Origin: Chitinophagaceae bacterium
GTDB taxonomy: Bacteria; Bacteroidota; Bacteroidia; Chitinophagales; Chitinophagaceae
Length of the DNA stretch: 64,000 nucleotides
Assembly: GCA_016722465.1 (NCBI GenBank)
Contig: JADKJC010000004.1
Span: forward strand, 248,001 to 312,000
Direction: 5' to 3'
Below are positions 19,449 through 28,432 of this stretch, piece after piece. The notes beneath the pieces were generated by a model. It was not told where the DNA came from. It saw only the letters and a program-made list of their open reading frames with translations, and did no database searches. Numbering within the stretch: the first letter of the stretch is position 1; the number at the start of each line of letters is the position of its first letter. The position numbers and the translations under genes are program-made.

Positions 19449-21530
19449 ATGAAAAGAAAACTTTCTGCCGCAATCCTGCTGATGCTGATGCTTACCAACA
19501 CGGTAGCACCGGTATTTGCATCCTCTCACAGGGAAGCACCACTTATCTCCAACGATCCGTTGGCAGATAACACCGATCTTTATGCATTCCGAAGTCCTGA
19601 TGATCCTAACAAGATCACCATCATTGCCAACTACATTCCGGGACAGTTGCCGCAGGGTGGCCCCAACTATTATTCGTTTGGACAAAACATCCGTTACGAA
19701 ATTCACATCGACAACAACACTGCTACAGCCGGTGATGATATTATTTACCGATTCACTTTTGTAAAAGTGATACAGGACAGCAGTACTTTCTTCAACATCC
19801 GGCTGGGTAAACAAAATTTAAAAACCACTTACAGGCTCGAAAGAAGTACCAATGGCGGTCAATCATTTCAGCCAATTGTATATGCAGGTGTGGTACCGCC
19901 GCCAAACATTGGCCCACGTTCCATCAGTTCTTCCGTTGGTTTAAATGCACCCGACTACAATACTTTAATCAACAATGCTATCACAACAGCCAGAACCGGT
20001 GAGAAGGTTTTCTGTGGTACCAGTGACGATCCTTTTTATGTTGACCTCGGTGGTATATTCGACCTGGGTGATGCACCAAGGCAATCGGGTAAATACACTG
20101 ATGGGTTAAAATGTTTGAATGTATCAACCATTGCTTTGCAGGTTGATATTTCCACCTTGCAGAAAGATCACAAATCTGTTCAGCAATGCAGTAATATACT
20201 CGATCCAAACTATGTGATTGGTGTGTGGGCTAGTGCCAGCAGGCAACGTGAAACCATCGTAAAACCTTCTTCCGGCGGTGGCGGTTCCTACAGCCAGGGC
20301 CCATGGATACAGGTATCAAGGCTGGGGATGCCGTTGACCAATGAAGCAGTGATCCCGATTGGTTACAAAGACCTGTGGAATTCAATGACTCCGTATGAAG
20401 ACCTGGGAGCGTTGGCAAAATTTGGTAAATATTTTTACAATCCTGAGCTGGCTTTGTACATGGATGATGCACAGTTTGGTGGCGCTATTCCTTCCTTCAG
20501 CAAATTGCGTATCCAGAAAAACTCGTTGGGAGCCTTTGGTTTTGGTAACGGGCAAAATGGTTTGTATGGCTTAAAAGGCAGTTCTGCAGTTTCGGGAACA
20601 GCATTGGACGATGCCATCTTTGGAAACCTGTTATTGCCTGCTGCCAACTCACCACGTTCAGTGGATCTTTGGCCAATCTTTCATACAGGGGTGCCCAATT
20701 TAAAACCTTATCAACTGGCAACCGGTAAAGGCGGTAATCCACTGGCATCGGGCAAACCGTTTATCAGCAACTTTTTGCCCAATGGTGGCGATATGCTCCG
20801 CTTAAATATGGCGGTACCTCCAACAGCAAGAAACAGTGCCGCATTCAGCCCGCTTGGTTTGGTACAGGCAGCTGTGGCGGGCTTAACTGACCCTGCCTAC
20901 AACACAACAACAGACATACAGAACATTCCAAATATGGATGGTTTTCCTAACGGAAGAAGGCTGGAAGATGATGTAACAAGGATCGAACTGCAGGCAGTAA
21001 GCGGTGTAGTATTGGCCGCAATTGGTTTGTGGTATGATGATTATACTGCTGGAGGAAGCCCTGTAACCCCCAATTTAGTGAATGTGCTTACCTACAGTAC
21101 GGGTGTTGATATGAATGACAAACCATTCAAAACAAGTTTTCCTTATGTGGCAGCGCCAACGGCAGGTACCGATATCTGTCCCTGCGATCAAACAAGCACC
21201 ATGAGGAACAGTGCACCTGAAATGCGGTCTTCCATCAATGAAGGTGCAGGGTTGTCAATGACTGTACCGGATGTGCTGGCAACGGTAAGCCCTAACCCTT
21301 TTGCTGATAACAGCATGTTGAGGTATCATTTGACTGAAGCAGGACAGGTGAATATTTCGCTGTACACTGCTGACGGGCAGTTGATGAAAGTACTGGTGAA
21401 TAAAAGGTTGAATGCAGGCACTTACACACAGAACTGGAATGGCGGTGACCTGAGAAGTGGTTCTTACATGATCAATGTAACAAAGGATGGTGTGGTAAAA
21501 CAATCACTCCGTGTAGTAAAAGGACAATAA
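19449..21530 (+). CDS. DUF4331 domain protein with T9SS type A sorting domain
   Basis: A secreted protein of about 693 residues. The start at 19449 gives a proper signal peptide (MKRKLSAAILLMLMLTNTV, then VFASSHREAP); the longer in-frame extension to 19335 lacks one. Immediately after cleavage comes the DUF4331 signature SSHREAPLIS ... DNTDLYAF, and the domain fills most of the chain. DUF4331 proteins have no settled biochemical role. The last 80 residues (SPNPFADNSMLRYHL, then GQLMKVL and AGTYTQNWNG) form a T9SS type A sorting domain, so it is carried to the cell surface. It is followed on the same strand by a strong terminator and then TPR and HupE/UreJ genes, a neighbourhood that may form a functional group. 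Confidence 0.93.
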   Translation: MKRKLSAAILLMLMLTNTVAPVFASSHREAPLISNDPLADNTDLYAFRSPDDPNKITIIANYIPGQLPQGGPNYYSFGQNIRYEIHIDNNTATAGDDIIYRFTFVKVIQDSSTFFNIRLGKQNLKTTYRLERSTNGGQSFQPIVYAGVVPPPNIGPRSISSSVGLNAPDYNTLINNAITTARTGEKVFCGTSDDPFYVDLGGIFDLGDAPRQSGKYTDGLKCLNVSTIALQVDISTLQKDHKSVQQCSNILDPNYVIGVWASASRQRETIVKPSSGGGGSYSQGPWIQVSRLGMPLTNEAVIPIGYKDLWNSMTPYEDLGALAKFGKYFYNPELALYMDDAQFGGAIPSFSKLRIQKNSLGAFGFGNGQNGLYGLKGSSAVSGTALDDAIFGNLLLPAANSPRSVDLWPIFHTGVPNLKPYQLATGKGGNPLASGKPFISNFLPNGGDMLRLNMAVPPTARNSAAFSPLGLVQAAVAGLTDPAYNTTTDIQNIPNMDGFPNGRRLEDDVTRIELQAVSGVVLAAIGLWYDDYTAGGSPVTPNLVNVLTYSTGVDMNDKPFKTSFPYVAAPTAGTDICPCDQTSTMRNSAPEMRSSINEGAGLSMTVPDVLATVSPNPFADNSMLRYHLTEAGQVNISLYTADGQLMKVLVNKRLNAGTYTQNWNGGDLRSGSYMINVTKDGVVKQSLRVVKGQ

Positions 21531-21938
21531 TATTTTAAGGCATTATGCTTTGAGATAACCAGTATAAAAACAACCCTGCCTGTATTCCCAGGCAGGGTTG
21601 TTTTTATTATATTGAAATGTTCTGTTCAGAATTGTTCTATTCTGAATTGCTCTGCTCTGAATTGCTCTGCTCTTTAGAGCAGAGAGAAAAAAAATAAAAA
21701 TGAAAGACAGGGGCTTGAGCTCCGGAAGAAATGATTTTCTTGATTGTTGTAAAATAATCTTGAAACAAGCTGCATCTCTTTACTCAGCATCGTTGCGTCG
21801 CACTCTTGTACTGTTATTGCATTCTTCATCGCATTACCCGGTAAAAGTCTTTGTAAATAGGTATACATTTTTACATCCGGCTCTTTAAAATCTCCGTAAA
21901 TGATCCTGCTAAACTTCGCTAAAAAATCATCTAAACAA
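21531..21938. other. Intergenic region with short tandem repeat and palindrome
   Basis: A 408-base gap that begins with the terminator at 21566. At about 21620-21684 a short unit like TCTGAATTGCTCTGC is repeated about three times with variation. The array ends in a perfect hairpin, CTCTGCTC-TTTA-GAGCAGAG (21665-21684). The rest is non-coding as far as I can see, and a leftward frame at 21674-22021 has no protein character. Confidence 0.65.
21566..21605 (+). terminator. Strong intrinsic terminator after the DUF4331 gene
   Basis: A near-perfect stem (AACAACCCTGCCTG pairing with CAGGCAGGGTTGTT) around a six-base loop TATTCC, ending in a T tract. It lies 35 bases after the DUF4331 stop codon. 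Confidence 0.93.
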
Positions 21939-23291
21939 ATGATCATGAAAAAAAAATTGCTCTGCATTATTTTAGTGGCACTCTTTATTGGTGCCGCCGG
22001 TTTTGTAGTAATTAAATACAAAGCCAGGGAAAAGAAAAAGGAAACTGCTGTTTACACATTGCTCGAAAGGAAAGGGGAGCAGGCCCAAACGGAAGAATGG
22101 ATAAGAAATAAAAAGACAGTGAACAACCTGTTGGCCATGATTGATCACAATCCCTATGATAAAAAATCACTCATCAGTCTTGCTAACTTCATGATCATGG
22201 AAGCCCGGGCAACCGGTAATTACAATTACTATGATGCCGCTGCCATGAAGTATGTGAATGATGTGCTGACAATAGAGCCGGATAATTTTGAAGCATTGTC
22301 ATTAAAAGCCCTGGTGCAACTATCACAGCATCATTTTTCAGATGGGTTGGCAACTGCAGAAAAAGCAAGAACGATCAATCCATACAATTCATTTGTGTAT
22401 GGCATACTGGTGGATGCCAATGTGGAAATGGGGCACTACGATTCTGCAGTTGCAGCAGCAGATAAAATGATGGGCATTCGACCTGACCTGCGGAGTTTTG
22501 CAAGGGCATCTTACCTAAGAGAGATACATGGTGATTTTCCCGGCGCCATTGAAGGGATGCAGAAAGCCATTGATGCCGGTGCACCCGGTGATGAATCTAC
22601 GGAGTGGAGCAGGGTACAGTTGGGCCAGTTGTACGAAAATGTCGGCGACCTGAAACGGGCAGCTTTCCAATATGCATTTGCCATCAATGAGCGTCCGGGC
22701 TATCCCTATGCGTTAGCAGGGTTGGCACGTATTGCGATTGCCAGCAAAGAATATGATAAAGCACTTGCCTTTTACCTTAAGGCAGATTCGCTGGTAAATG
22801 ATTTTACCTTTAAAGAAGCGGTGGCGGATGTATATCGTTTATCAGGAAAGCCTGAAGCTGCTAAAGCCATTTCTGCCAAAGCACTGGAAGGAATGGAGGA
22901 AAGGGCAAAAGCTGCCATCAGCGATGAAAACATTGGCCATTATGCTGATAAAGAAATGGCAGAAGCCTATATTAAAAAAAGTCTCTACGGGAAGGCTGTT
23001 GAACACGCCCTTGCCGAATACAACCGTCGGCCGGAAAACATAGATGTGAATGAAACCCTTGCCTGGGCTTACAGCAAGCAGGGCGATGTGGCCAAAGCAA
23101 TGCAACACATTAAAGCCGCATTGAAAACAAATAGCCGGCACCCGAGACTGCTATGCCGTGCCGGGATCATCTTTTTAAATGCCGGGGATAAAGTACAGGC
23201 AAAAAAATATTTAAATGATGGCTTGGGAAACAACCCTAATATTTTCCCGGATCTTAAAAAAGAAAGTGTCGCAGCAATCAACCAATTGTAA
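21939..23291 (+). CDS. Membrane-anchored TPR protein
   Basis: A protein of about 450 residues with an N-terminal hydrophobic segment (KKKLLCIILVALFIGAAGF) that is either a membrane anchor or an uncleaved signal. The rest is built of helical tetratricopeptide-like repeats (for example NFEALSLKALVQLSQH, NVDVNE-type turns and WAYSKQGDVAKAMQHIKAAL), spread from about residue 60 to the end. Two Met codons (21939 and 21945) are equally plausible starts. TPR proteins of this type act as protein-binding platforms in the periplasm. The HupE/UreJ gene follows 32 bases downstream, so the two are probably co-transcribed, with the DUF4331 gene close upstream. No specific function is known to me. Confidence 0.88.
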   Translation: MIMKKKLLCIILVALFIGAAGFVVIKYKAREKKKETAVYTLLERKGEQAQTEEWIRNKKTVNNLLAMIDHNPYDKKSLISLANFMIMEARATGNYNYYDAAAMKYVNDVLTIEPDNFEALSLKALVQLSQHHFSDGLATAEKARTINPYNSFVYGILVDANVEMGHYDSAVAAADKMMGIRPDLRSFARASYLREIHGDFPGAIEGMQKAIDAGAPGDESTEWSRVQLGQLYENVGDLKRAAFQYAFAINERPGYPYALAGLARIAIASKEYDKALAFYLKADSLVNDFTFKEAVADVYRLSGKPEAAKAISAKALEGMEERAKAAISDENIGHYADKEMAEAYIKKSLYGKAVEHALAEYNRRPENIDVNETLAWAYSKQGDVAKAMQHIKAALKTNSRHPRLLCRAGIIFLNAGDKVQAKKYLNDGLGNNPNIFPDLKKESVAAINQL

Positions 23292-23323
23292 GGAATATCC
23301 ATATATGCATTCAATTATTTATA

Positions 23324-23989
23324 ATGAGCATTTCCTTTAAAAAAATATCTCTTTTTTCAGCATTGTTGTTTTGTGCTCCTGTGCTGTTTGCACACAGTAT
23401 TAATTATTCGTTAGAGAATGCACCTGCGCAGGATGTGGTTTGGTATTATCTCAAGCTGGGTTTTCAGCACATCATTCCTTCGGGTGCAGATCATATCTTA
23501 TTTGTGATCGGACTTTGCCTGCTGAGTACAAACCTTAAAACTATTCTATGGCAGGCTACGGCTTTTACAGTGGCACATTCCATTACGCTTGCACTGAGCA
23601 TGAAAAATATCCTGATGGCGCCAAGTGGTTTGATTGAGCCGATCATTGCATTGTCCATCATGTTTGTGGCAGTGGAGAATATGATGGTGAAAAAATTAAG
23701 TCCATGGAGAATACTGATAGTATTTATGTTTGGGCTGATACATGGGATGGGCTTTGCCAGTGCATTGAGTGAAACTGGTTTGCCACCCGGTAAATTCTTT
23801 ACCTCTGTACTGGCATTTAATGCCGGTGTGGAGTTGGGGCAGGTTACTGTGATACTGGCAATGTTTGCCCTGATAGTAAACCGGTTCAAACACAGGCCCT
23901 GGTACCGGCGCCAGGTGCTGTATGGTTTATCGGGATTGATAACACTGATTGCATTTTACTGGACAATTGAAAGAGTGTTTTATAGTTGA
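23324..23989 (+). CDS. HupE/UreJ family membrane protein
   Basis: A 221-residue integral membrane protein with an N-terminal signal-like segment and about six spans. The family motif appears as GFQHIIPSGADHILFVIGL, with His and Asp residues typical of the HupE/UreJ-2 group, followed by AFTVAHSITLAL and LIHGMGFASAL. HupE and UreJ proteins are associated with nickel or cobalt uptake for hydrogenase and urease in other bacteria, but no such enzyme is encoded nearby, so the substrate here is open. It is the last gene of the run starting with the TPR gene, and a terminator hairpin follows 36 bases after the stop. Confidence 0.92.
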   Translation: MSISFKKISLFSALLFCAPVLFAHSINYSLENAPAQDVVWYYLKLGFQHIIPSGADHILFVIGLCLLSTNLKTILWQATAFTVAHSITLALSMKNILMAPSGLIEPIIALSIMFVAVENMMVKKLSPWRILIVFMFGLIHGMGFASALSETGLPPGKFFTSVLAFNAGVELGQVTVILAMFALIVNRFKHRPWYRRQVLYGLSGLITLIAFYWTIERVFYS

Positions 23990-24020
23990 TAGGGTTGGTA
24001 GTTTAGGTGTTTTTAGCAAA

Positions 24021-24050
24021 AACCGGGGCGGCATTATTGCCGCCCTTTTT
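24021..24050 (+). terminator. Intrinsic terminator after the HupE/UreJ gene
   Basis: A perfect eight-base-pair G/C-rich stem (GGGCGGCA with TGCCGCCC) around the loop TTAT, followed by a run of five T. It ends the TPR-HupE transcript. Confidence 0.92.
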
Positions 24051-24229
24051 ACACACAGGGCTGCATCATTTTTCGTAACCCTGCGGCTGGAGTTGAATGG
24101 ATGAATGCGGCAGTTTCCTGCCAGTAATTGGTTATTTTGTAGAAGCTAATCCATTGTAGAGTGGATACCTGCCTGACAGACCTTTTTTCTTAACTTAAAT
24201 TTATTATCTTACTCAAAAGATCAACACAT

Positions 24230-25798
24230 ATGGATACGGTTGCAATTACTACCACCCGGAAATGCTTCAATGTGGACAGGCAATTTCCACCCCCCGGTTC
24301 TGAAGAAGAAAAAAAAGCATTCCATGAAATACAACAACATTTTTCAAAACAGTATGAAATTATTTTTCCTGATAAACTGGCGCCACGAACGGTGGTGATC
24401 CTTCCTTCATTTTCACTCGACCAGGATATTCTTTCCAAGATAAATGGCGCTGTATATTACGAAGAAAGATTGCTTTGCCTGCTGATGCTGCTCCGCATGC
24501 CATTGACAAAAGTTATTTATATCACCAGCATGCCGGTATCGGAAAGCATTGTTGATTATTACCTGCACCTGTTGCCTGGCATTACAGGTCACCATGCAAG
24601 GCAACGGCTTACCATGCTCAGCTGTTATGATGCATCTGCAAAACCACTTACTCAAAAAGTACTGGAAAGGCCCCGGCTAATTGAAAGGATCAGGCAGGCG
24701 ATCCCCGACCTGGAGGCGGCTCATCTTACCTGTTTCAATATCACCAGCCTTGAAAAAACACTGGCGGTACGCCTGGATATTCCTTTGTTTGGTACCGACC
24801 CGGACAAATTTTACGAAGGCTCCAAATCAGGTGGCAGAAAAAATTTCAGGGAGAGTGGTGTGGATTTTCCTGATGGTTTTGAAGACCTTTCAACCAAAGC
24901 AGATGTGATACGGTCGCTGGCAGCACTTAAAATAAAATACCCGGCTTTACGCAAGGCCGTGGTAAAAATGAATGATGGATTCAGCGGCGATGGCAATGCG
25001 GTATACACTTATCCGGTTGTTGACACTGGCAATGGCCTGGAGAAAACCATTGAAGCCAGTTTCTCCCAACATTTTAATACAGTGGCCAAAGATGTAAATG
25101 AACAATTGTTCTTTGAAAAATTTCAACAGATGCAGGGAATTGTGGAGGAATTCCTGGAGGGTGATATTAAAATGTCTCCATCGGTTCAGTGTGTCATCAG
25201 CCCTTCAAAGCAGGTTGAAGTTGCCAGTACACATGACCAGTTGCTGGGCGGCGATGATGGGCAGATCTTTTTAGGGGCTATTTTTCCTGCGGACGAAGTG
25301 TACAGTGTTTCGCTGGCAGGCGAGGGAAGGAAGATTGCACAAACACTGGCAGCAAGGGGGGCGCTTGGAAGGTTTGCGATTGACTTTATTTCTGTAAAGC
25401 AGGCTGATGATTCATGGAAACATTATGCCATTGAGATCAATCTCCGCAAAGGCGGCACCACCCATCCATTCCTGATGCTGCAGTTTTTAACCGATGGTAA
25501 ATACAATGCAGACACCGGCGAATACCTTACAGCCGGTGGCAACAGGCGTTTTTATTTTGCATCGGATAATGTAAGCAGTGAACAATACAAAGGCCTTACG
25601 CCTGAAGATCTGATGGACCTTGCCATTTTTCATGACCTGATGTATGACAGTGCTGCACAGGAAGGGGTGATGTTTCACCTCGTGGGGGCACTTTCTGAAT
25701 TTGGCAAACTCGGGTTGGTTTGTGTGGGCAGTTCTCCTGGAAAAGCAAAAGCGTATTATGATAAGACGCTGAGGATACTGGACATGGAATGCAGTTAA
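24230..25798 (+). CDS. PGM1-like ATP-grasp peptide ligase
   Basis: A 522-residue cytoplasmic protein that I recognise as a relative of PGM1, the ATP-grasp ligase that joins peptides in pheganomycin biosynthesis. The N-terminal half (to about residue 210) matches the pre-ATP-grasp region seen in these proteins (VVILPSFSLDQDIL, YYEERLLCLLMLLR). The ATP-grasp fold follows: AVVKMNDGFSGDGNAVY (nucleotide-binding strand and flexible loop) and AIEINLRKGGTTHPF (metal- and ATP-binding Glu/Asn). The C-terminal about 90 residues (FHLVGALSEFGKLGLVCVGSSPGKAKAYY) form the PGM1-type end domain. It would ligate a carboxylate to an amine using ATP. No peptide precursor, transporter or other biosynthetic gene is adjacent, so it appears to work alone; substrates are unknown. 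Confidence 0.85.
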   Translation: MDTVAITTTRKCFNVDRQFPPPGSEEEKKAFHEIQQHFSKQYEIIFPDKLAPRTVVILPSFSLDQDILSKINGAVYYEERLLCLLMLLRMPLTKVIYITSMPVSESIVDYYLHLLPGITGHHARQRLTMLSCYDASAKPLTQKVLERPRLIERIRQAIPDLEAAHLTCFNITSLEKTLAVRLDIPLFGTDPDKFYEGSKSGGRKNFRESGVDFPDGFEDLSTKADVIRSLAALKIKYPALRKAVVKMNDGFSGDGNAVYTYPVVDTGNGLEKTIEASFSQHFNTVAKDVNEQLFFEKFQQMQGIVEEFLEGDIKMSPSVQCVISPSKQVEVASTHDQLLGGDDGQIFLGAIFPADEVYSVSLAGEGRKIAQTLAARGALGRFAIDFISVKQADDSWKHYAIEINLRKGGTTHPFLMLQFLTDGKYNADTGEYLTAGGNRRFYFASDNVSSEQYKGLTPEDLMDLAIFHDLMYDSAAQEGVMFHLVGALSEFGKLGLVCVGSSPGKAKAYYDKTLRILDMECS

Positions 25799-26037
25799 AC
25801 AGCGATTCAAACTGCTTTTGTGTTTTAATTAAATAACCCCTCTGCACATTTTCAGTTGGAGCCTAAATAATGAATACGGTAACCCAACCATTTAAACAGG
25901 CTTTTCCGATGACTTTTTATTACCAATATTAATTACCCGAAAATATTTTTGGTGTGCTGTAATTATCTGGATGCAACTGTTACTTATATATTGTTAAATG
26001 CCCGGGCAATTGATCGCCGTTTAAAAATATATTCAAA

Positions 26038-26964
26038 ATGAAACAGTTTTTATTACAGCCAACTTATATAAAATTCAAACAACCATTCCTTGCAGCCTTA
26101 CTGATTGCTTGTTGTACTTTTTTCATTATTCCGAAATCTATGGCTCAACAAGCCGGGGTATTCTACACCGTTACCGGTAACGGGCTTAAAGACACTTCTT
26201 ATCTCTTTGGAACTTATCATCTCATCAAAAGTTCATACCTGGAGAATAAAACAGCTGTGCAACATGCTTTTAACAAAGCGAAAGGCATAGTGGTGGAAAC
26301 CATTATTGATTCATCGCAATTGATGGCAGCCAATGCAAAGGGTTTGTTGCAGAAAAAGGAATTGAAAGGCCTGCTGGGTAATCATTTTGCTGATACGCTG
26401 GATGCGGAATTGAAAGGAAGCATTGGTGCAGGTTTGGATCAGTTCAATAGCTTAAAGCCAATGACAGTAATGATTACGCTCAGCCTGGTTCAGCTGATGA
26501 AAGACAATGCAGCAGTGATGAATGGTTACAGCGGCTCCGCATTAGATGTTTCTTTTGCAGAAAACGGAAAAGCTGCCGGTAAAATCATTACGCCGTTAGA
26601 GACCATATTTGAACAAATGGATTTTTTGTTTAACAGCTTAAGCGATGAACAACAGGCGGAGTATTTAAAACTTTTTATCAGGAACAAATCGGAGAACACC
26701 AAAATGGGGAATGAACTATTGCAGGCTTATTTAGACAATGATCTTGCTGCAATGCATCGTGTGTATGAAAAGGGTATAAACATCAGCGGTGATATGGAGT
26801 TTCTTGTAACTGGCAGGAACAATAACTGGATGAAAGTATTGCCGGGCTTAATGAAAAACCAGTCGCAGTTTATTGCAGTGGGGGCCTTGCATCTTTGCGG
26901 TAAAACAGGTTTGGTTGATCAACTGCAACAAATGGGATTTAAAGTAACTGCCATAAATTTATAA
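26038..26964 (+). CDS. TraB/GumN family protein
   Basis: A 308-residue exported protein (signal peptide ending SMAQQ). The family landmarks are the early SYLFGTYHLIKSSYL segment with the conserved GxxH and the late VGALHLCGKTGLVDQL segment with its His; both are thought to form the active or metal-binding site of this TIKI/TraB fold. TraB/GumN proteins resemble metalloproteases of the TIKI type, but bacterial functions are mostly untested. The ECF sigma factor gene starts two bases after the stop and a membrane protein gene follows, so the three are one operon. This placement suggests a role in an envelope signal, which is inference. Confidence 0.92.
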   Translation: MKQFLLQPTYIKFKQPFLAALLIACCTFFIIPKSMAQQAGVFYTVTGNGLKDTSYLFGTYHLIKSSYLENKTAVQHAFNKAKGIVVETIIDSSQLMAANAKGLLQKKELKGLLGNHFADTLDAELKGSIGAGLDQFNSLKPMTVMITLSLVQLMKDNAAVMNGYSGSALDVSFAENGKAAGKIITPLETIFEQMDFLFNSLSDEQQAEYLKLFIRNKSENTKMGNELLQAYLDNDLAAMHRVYEKGINISGDMEFLVTGRNNNWMKVLPGLMKNQSQFIAVGALHLCGKTGLVDQLQQMGFKVTAINL

Positions 26965-26966
26965 TA

Positions 26967-27444
26967 GTGAGCCAAAAGGAATTTTTAGAACAGGTACGGA
27001 ACAACCAGGGTATCATTTATAAGCTGGTGGGTTTATATGCAGGCGATCGGGAAGAGAAAAAAGATCTTTACCAGGAGATATTACTGCAGGCCTGGAAAGC
27101 ATGGCCATCCTTCAGGGGTGAGGCAAAGTTCAGCACATGGCTATACCGGCTTTCACTCAACACCATTTTTACCCAACGCCGGAAAGCATCAAAGATTGAT
27201 TACCTGGAATCACTTGAAACCGTTGCTCCTGCTGTAAAAAAACCTCACCGAGGCCAGCCTGGATGCACAGCGCCTGCATAAAGCCATCCGACGGCTGGAA
27301 GAAACAGACAGGGCCATCATTTCCATGCATCTTGACGGCTATGACAATTCAGAACTGGCAGAGGTGCTTGGGATCAGCAACAATCATGTGGCGGTAAAAC
27401 TGCACCGCATCAAACAACAATTGGCAAACCTTTTAAAATATTAA
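26967..27444 (+). CDS. ECF-type RNA polymerase sigma factor, frameshifted
   Basis: A sigma-70 family factor of the short ECF type, about 158 residues once repaired. Region 2 is visible in KDLYQEILLQAWKAWPSF and STWLYRLSLNTIF; region 4 lies after the break (AIISMHLDGYDNSELAEVLGIS, then NNHVAVKLHRIKQQL), forming the helix-turn-helix that reads the -35 box. The frame is interrupted at a run of seven A (27236-27242). Removing one A gives VKNLTEASLDAQRLHKAI and an open frame to TAA at 27444. The start is GTG. The TraB/GumN gene ends two bases before it, and a membrane protein that could be the anti-sigma factor begins two bases after it. It would direct transcription of an unknown envelope-response regulon. 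Confidence 0.9.
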
Positions 27445-27446
27445 GT

Positions 27447-28058
27447 ATGAATATTGAGGAACAATGGAAAAATATGGAGGGTCAGCAGGATGATGAATTA
27501 TCTGCCATGCTTAAAATGCCTGTGATCAGTAACCTGTCTTCAAAAGATCCATTAAAAAAAATCAAAAGCAACCTGTTGCTCCATTCTCTCCGGGGCGTAT
27601 TGATCGGTGGGTCTTATATTTTCATCCTGGTGAGTTTTCCCCTCTGGCAAATTATTTTGTGCCTTGGCATTGTATTGCTGTTTACGGTATGGGCCATCAT
27701 TAAAGCGCTGCAGCTGTATAAACAATTATCCGGCAGCAATGCTTCAGTAAACGTATTGCAGCAAATGGAATATCACTACAATATCATTAATAAGTGGATG
27801 CGTTTGCAGGAGTTGGTAGGTCTCTTCATTTACCCGGTAAGTGCGGCAGGTGGTTTTATGCTGGGCGGCGCTATGGGCTCTGGTAAACCCATTGATGTGA
27901 TCATGCAAAAACCGGCAATGATAATAGCAATGCTGGTAGCTGTAGCAGTACTGGTGCCCTGCTGTTTTTACCTGGCAAAATGGATGAACCGGAAAGCCTT
28001 TGGCCGTTATGCCGGGTTATTGAAACAGAATATTGAAGCATTGAAAAAAGAAATTTAA
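27447..28058 (+). CDS. Four-span membrane protein, possible anti-sigma factor
   Basis: A 203-residue protein I do not recognise at family level. The first about 45 residues are hydrophilic and acidic (IEEQWKNMEGQQDDELSAML) and would lie in the cytoplasm. Two membrane spans follow around residues 50-90 (VLIGGSYIFILVSFPLW, ILCLGIVLLFTVWAII), and two more around 125-180 (VGLFIYPVSAAGGFMLGGAM, IIAMLVAVAVLVPCCFYLA). Its position two bases after an ECF sigma gene is the usual place for an anti-sigma factor, and a short cytoplasmic head on a membrane protein would suit that job. No zinc-binding HxxxCxxC motif is present. The anti-sigma role is inferred from context only. Confidence 0.75.
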   Translation: MNIEEQWKNMEGQQDDELSAMLKMPVISNLSSKDPLKKIKSNLLLHSLRGVLIGGSYIFILVSFPLWQIILCLGIVLLFTVWAIIKALQLYKQLSGSNASVNVLQQMEYHYNIINKWMRLQELVGLFIYPVSAAGGFMLGGAMGSGKPIDVIMQKPAMIIAMLVAVAVLVPCCFYLAKWMNRKAFGRYAGLLKQNIEALKKEI

Positions 28059-28108
28059 ATTCCCTGTAATTTTTATTTCAGCATTGCGACTAGTAAAATA
28101 AAAGCGCT

Positions 28109-28369
28109 ATGACCAACTCAACAGCAAACCCTGCCGGTAACAAATTCAATAAATACGCTTACGCCGTTTTCGTAGCAGCTGGTATCATCTTCTTTTCAAT
28201 AAAAGACTACTCCCAGGCTGCTGTATTCATGGGGCTTGCACCGGTGTTCGATCCTTTTAACCAGTCTGTAGCTTTTGACAAAAGGCCGCTGTGGCAAAGA
28301 GCATGGTTGATTGTTCACCTGCTTTTAACCATTGGCCTTTTCGTACTGATGATCATTGCGGATAAATAA
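28109..28369 (+). CDS. Small two-span membrane protein of unknown function
   Basis: An 86-residue protein with two hydrophobic segments (YAVFVAAGIIFFSI near residues 19-32, and LIVHLLLTIGLFVLMII near 66-83) separated by a short loop with FDPFNQSVAFDKRPLW. It has a clean ATG, sits 50 bases after the sigma/membrane-protein operon on the same strand, and has no known domain. It may belong to that operon. Function unknown. Confidence 0.7.
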   Translation: MTNSTANPAGNKFNKYAYAVFVAAGIIFFSIKDYSQAAVFMGLAPVFDPFNQSVAFDKRPLWQRAWLIVHLLLTIGLFVLMIIADK

Positions 28370-28432
28370 TTTCGGCTACAATAATGAAATCCTGGTCATC
28401 GGTATTCCATAGCTTTTATAATAAAAATGATA

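Noticed and set aside
21674..22021. Leftward 115-codon frame
   Set aside because: It covers the palindrome and the start of the TPR gene and shows no protein-like composition.
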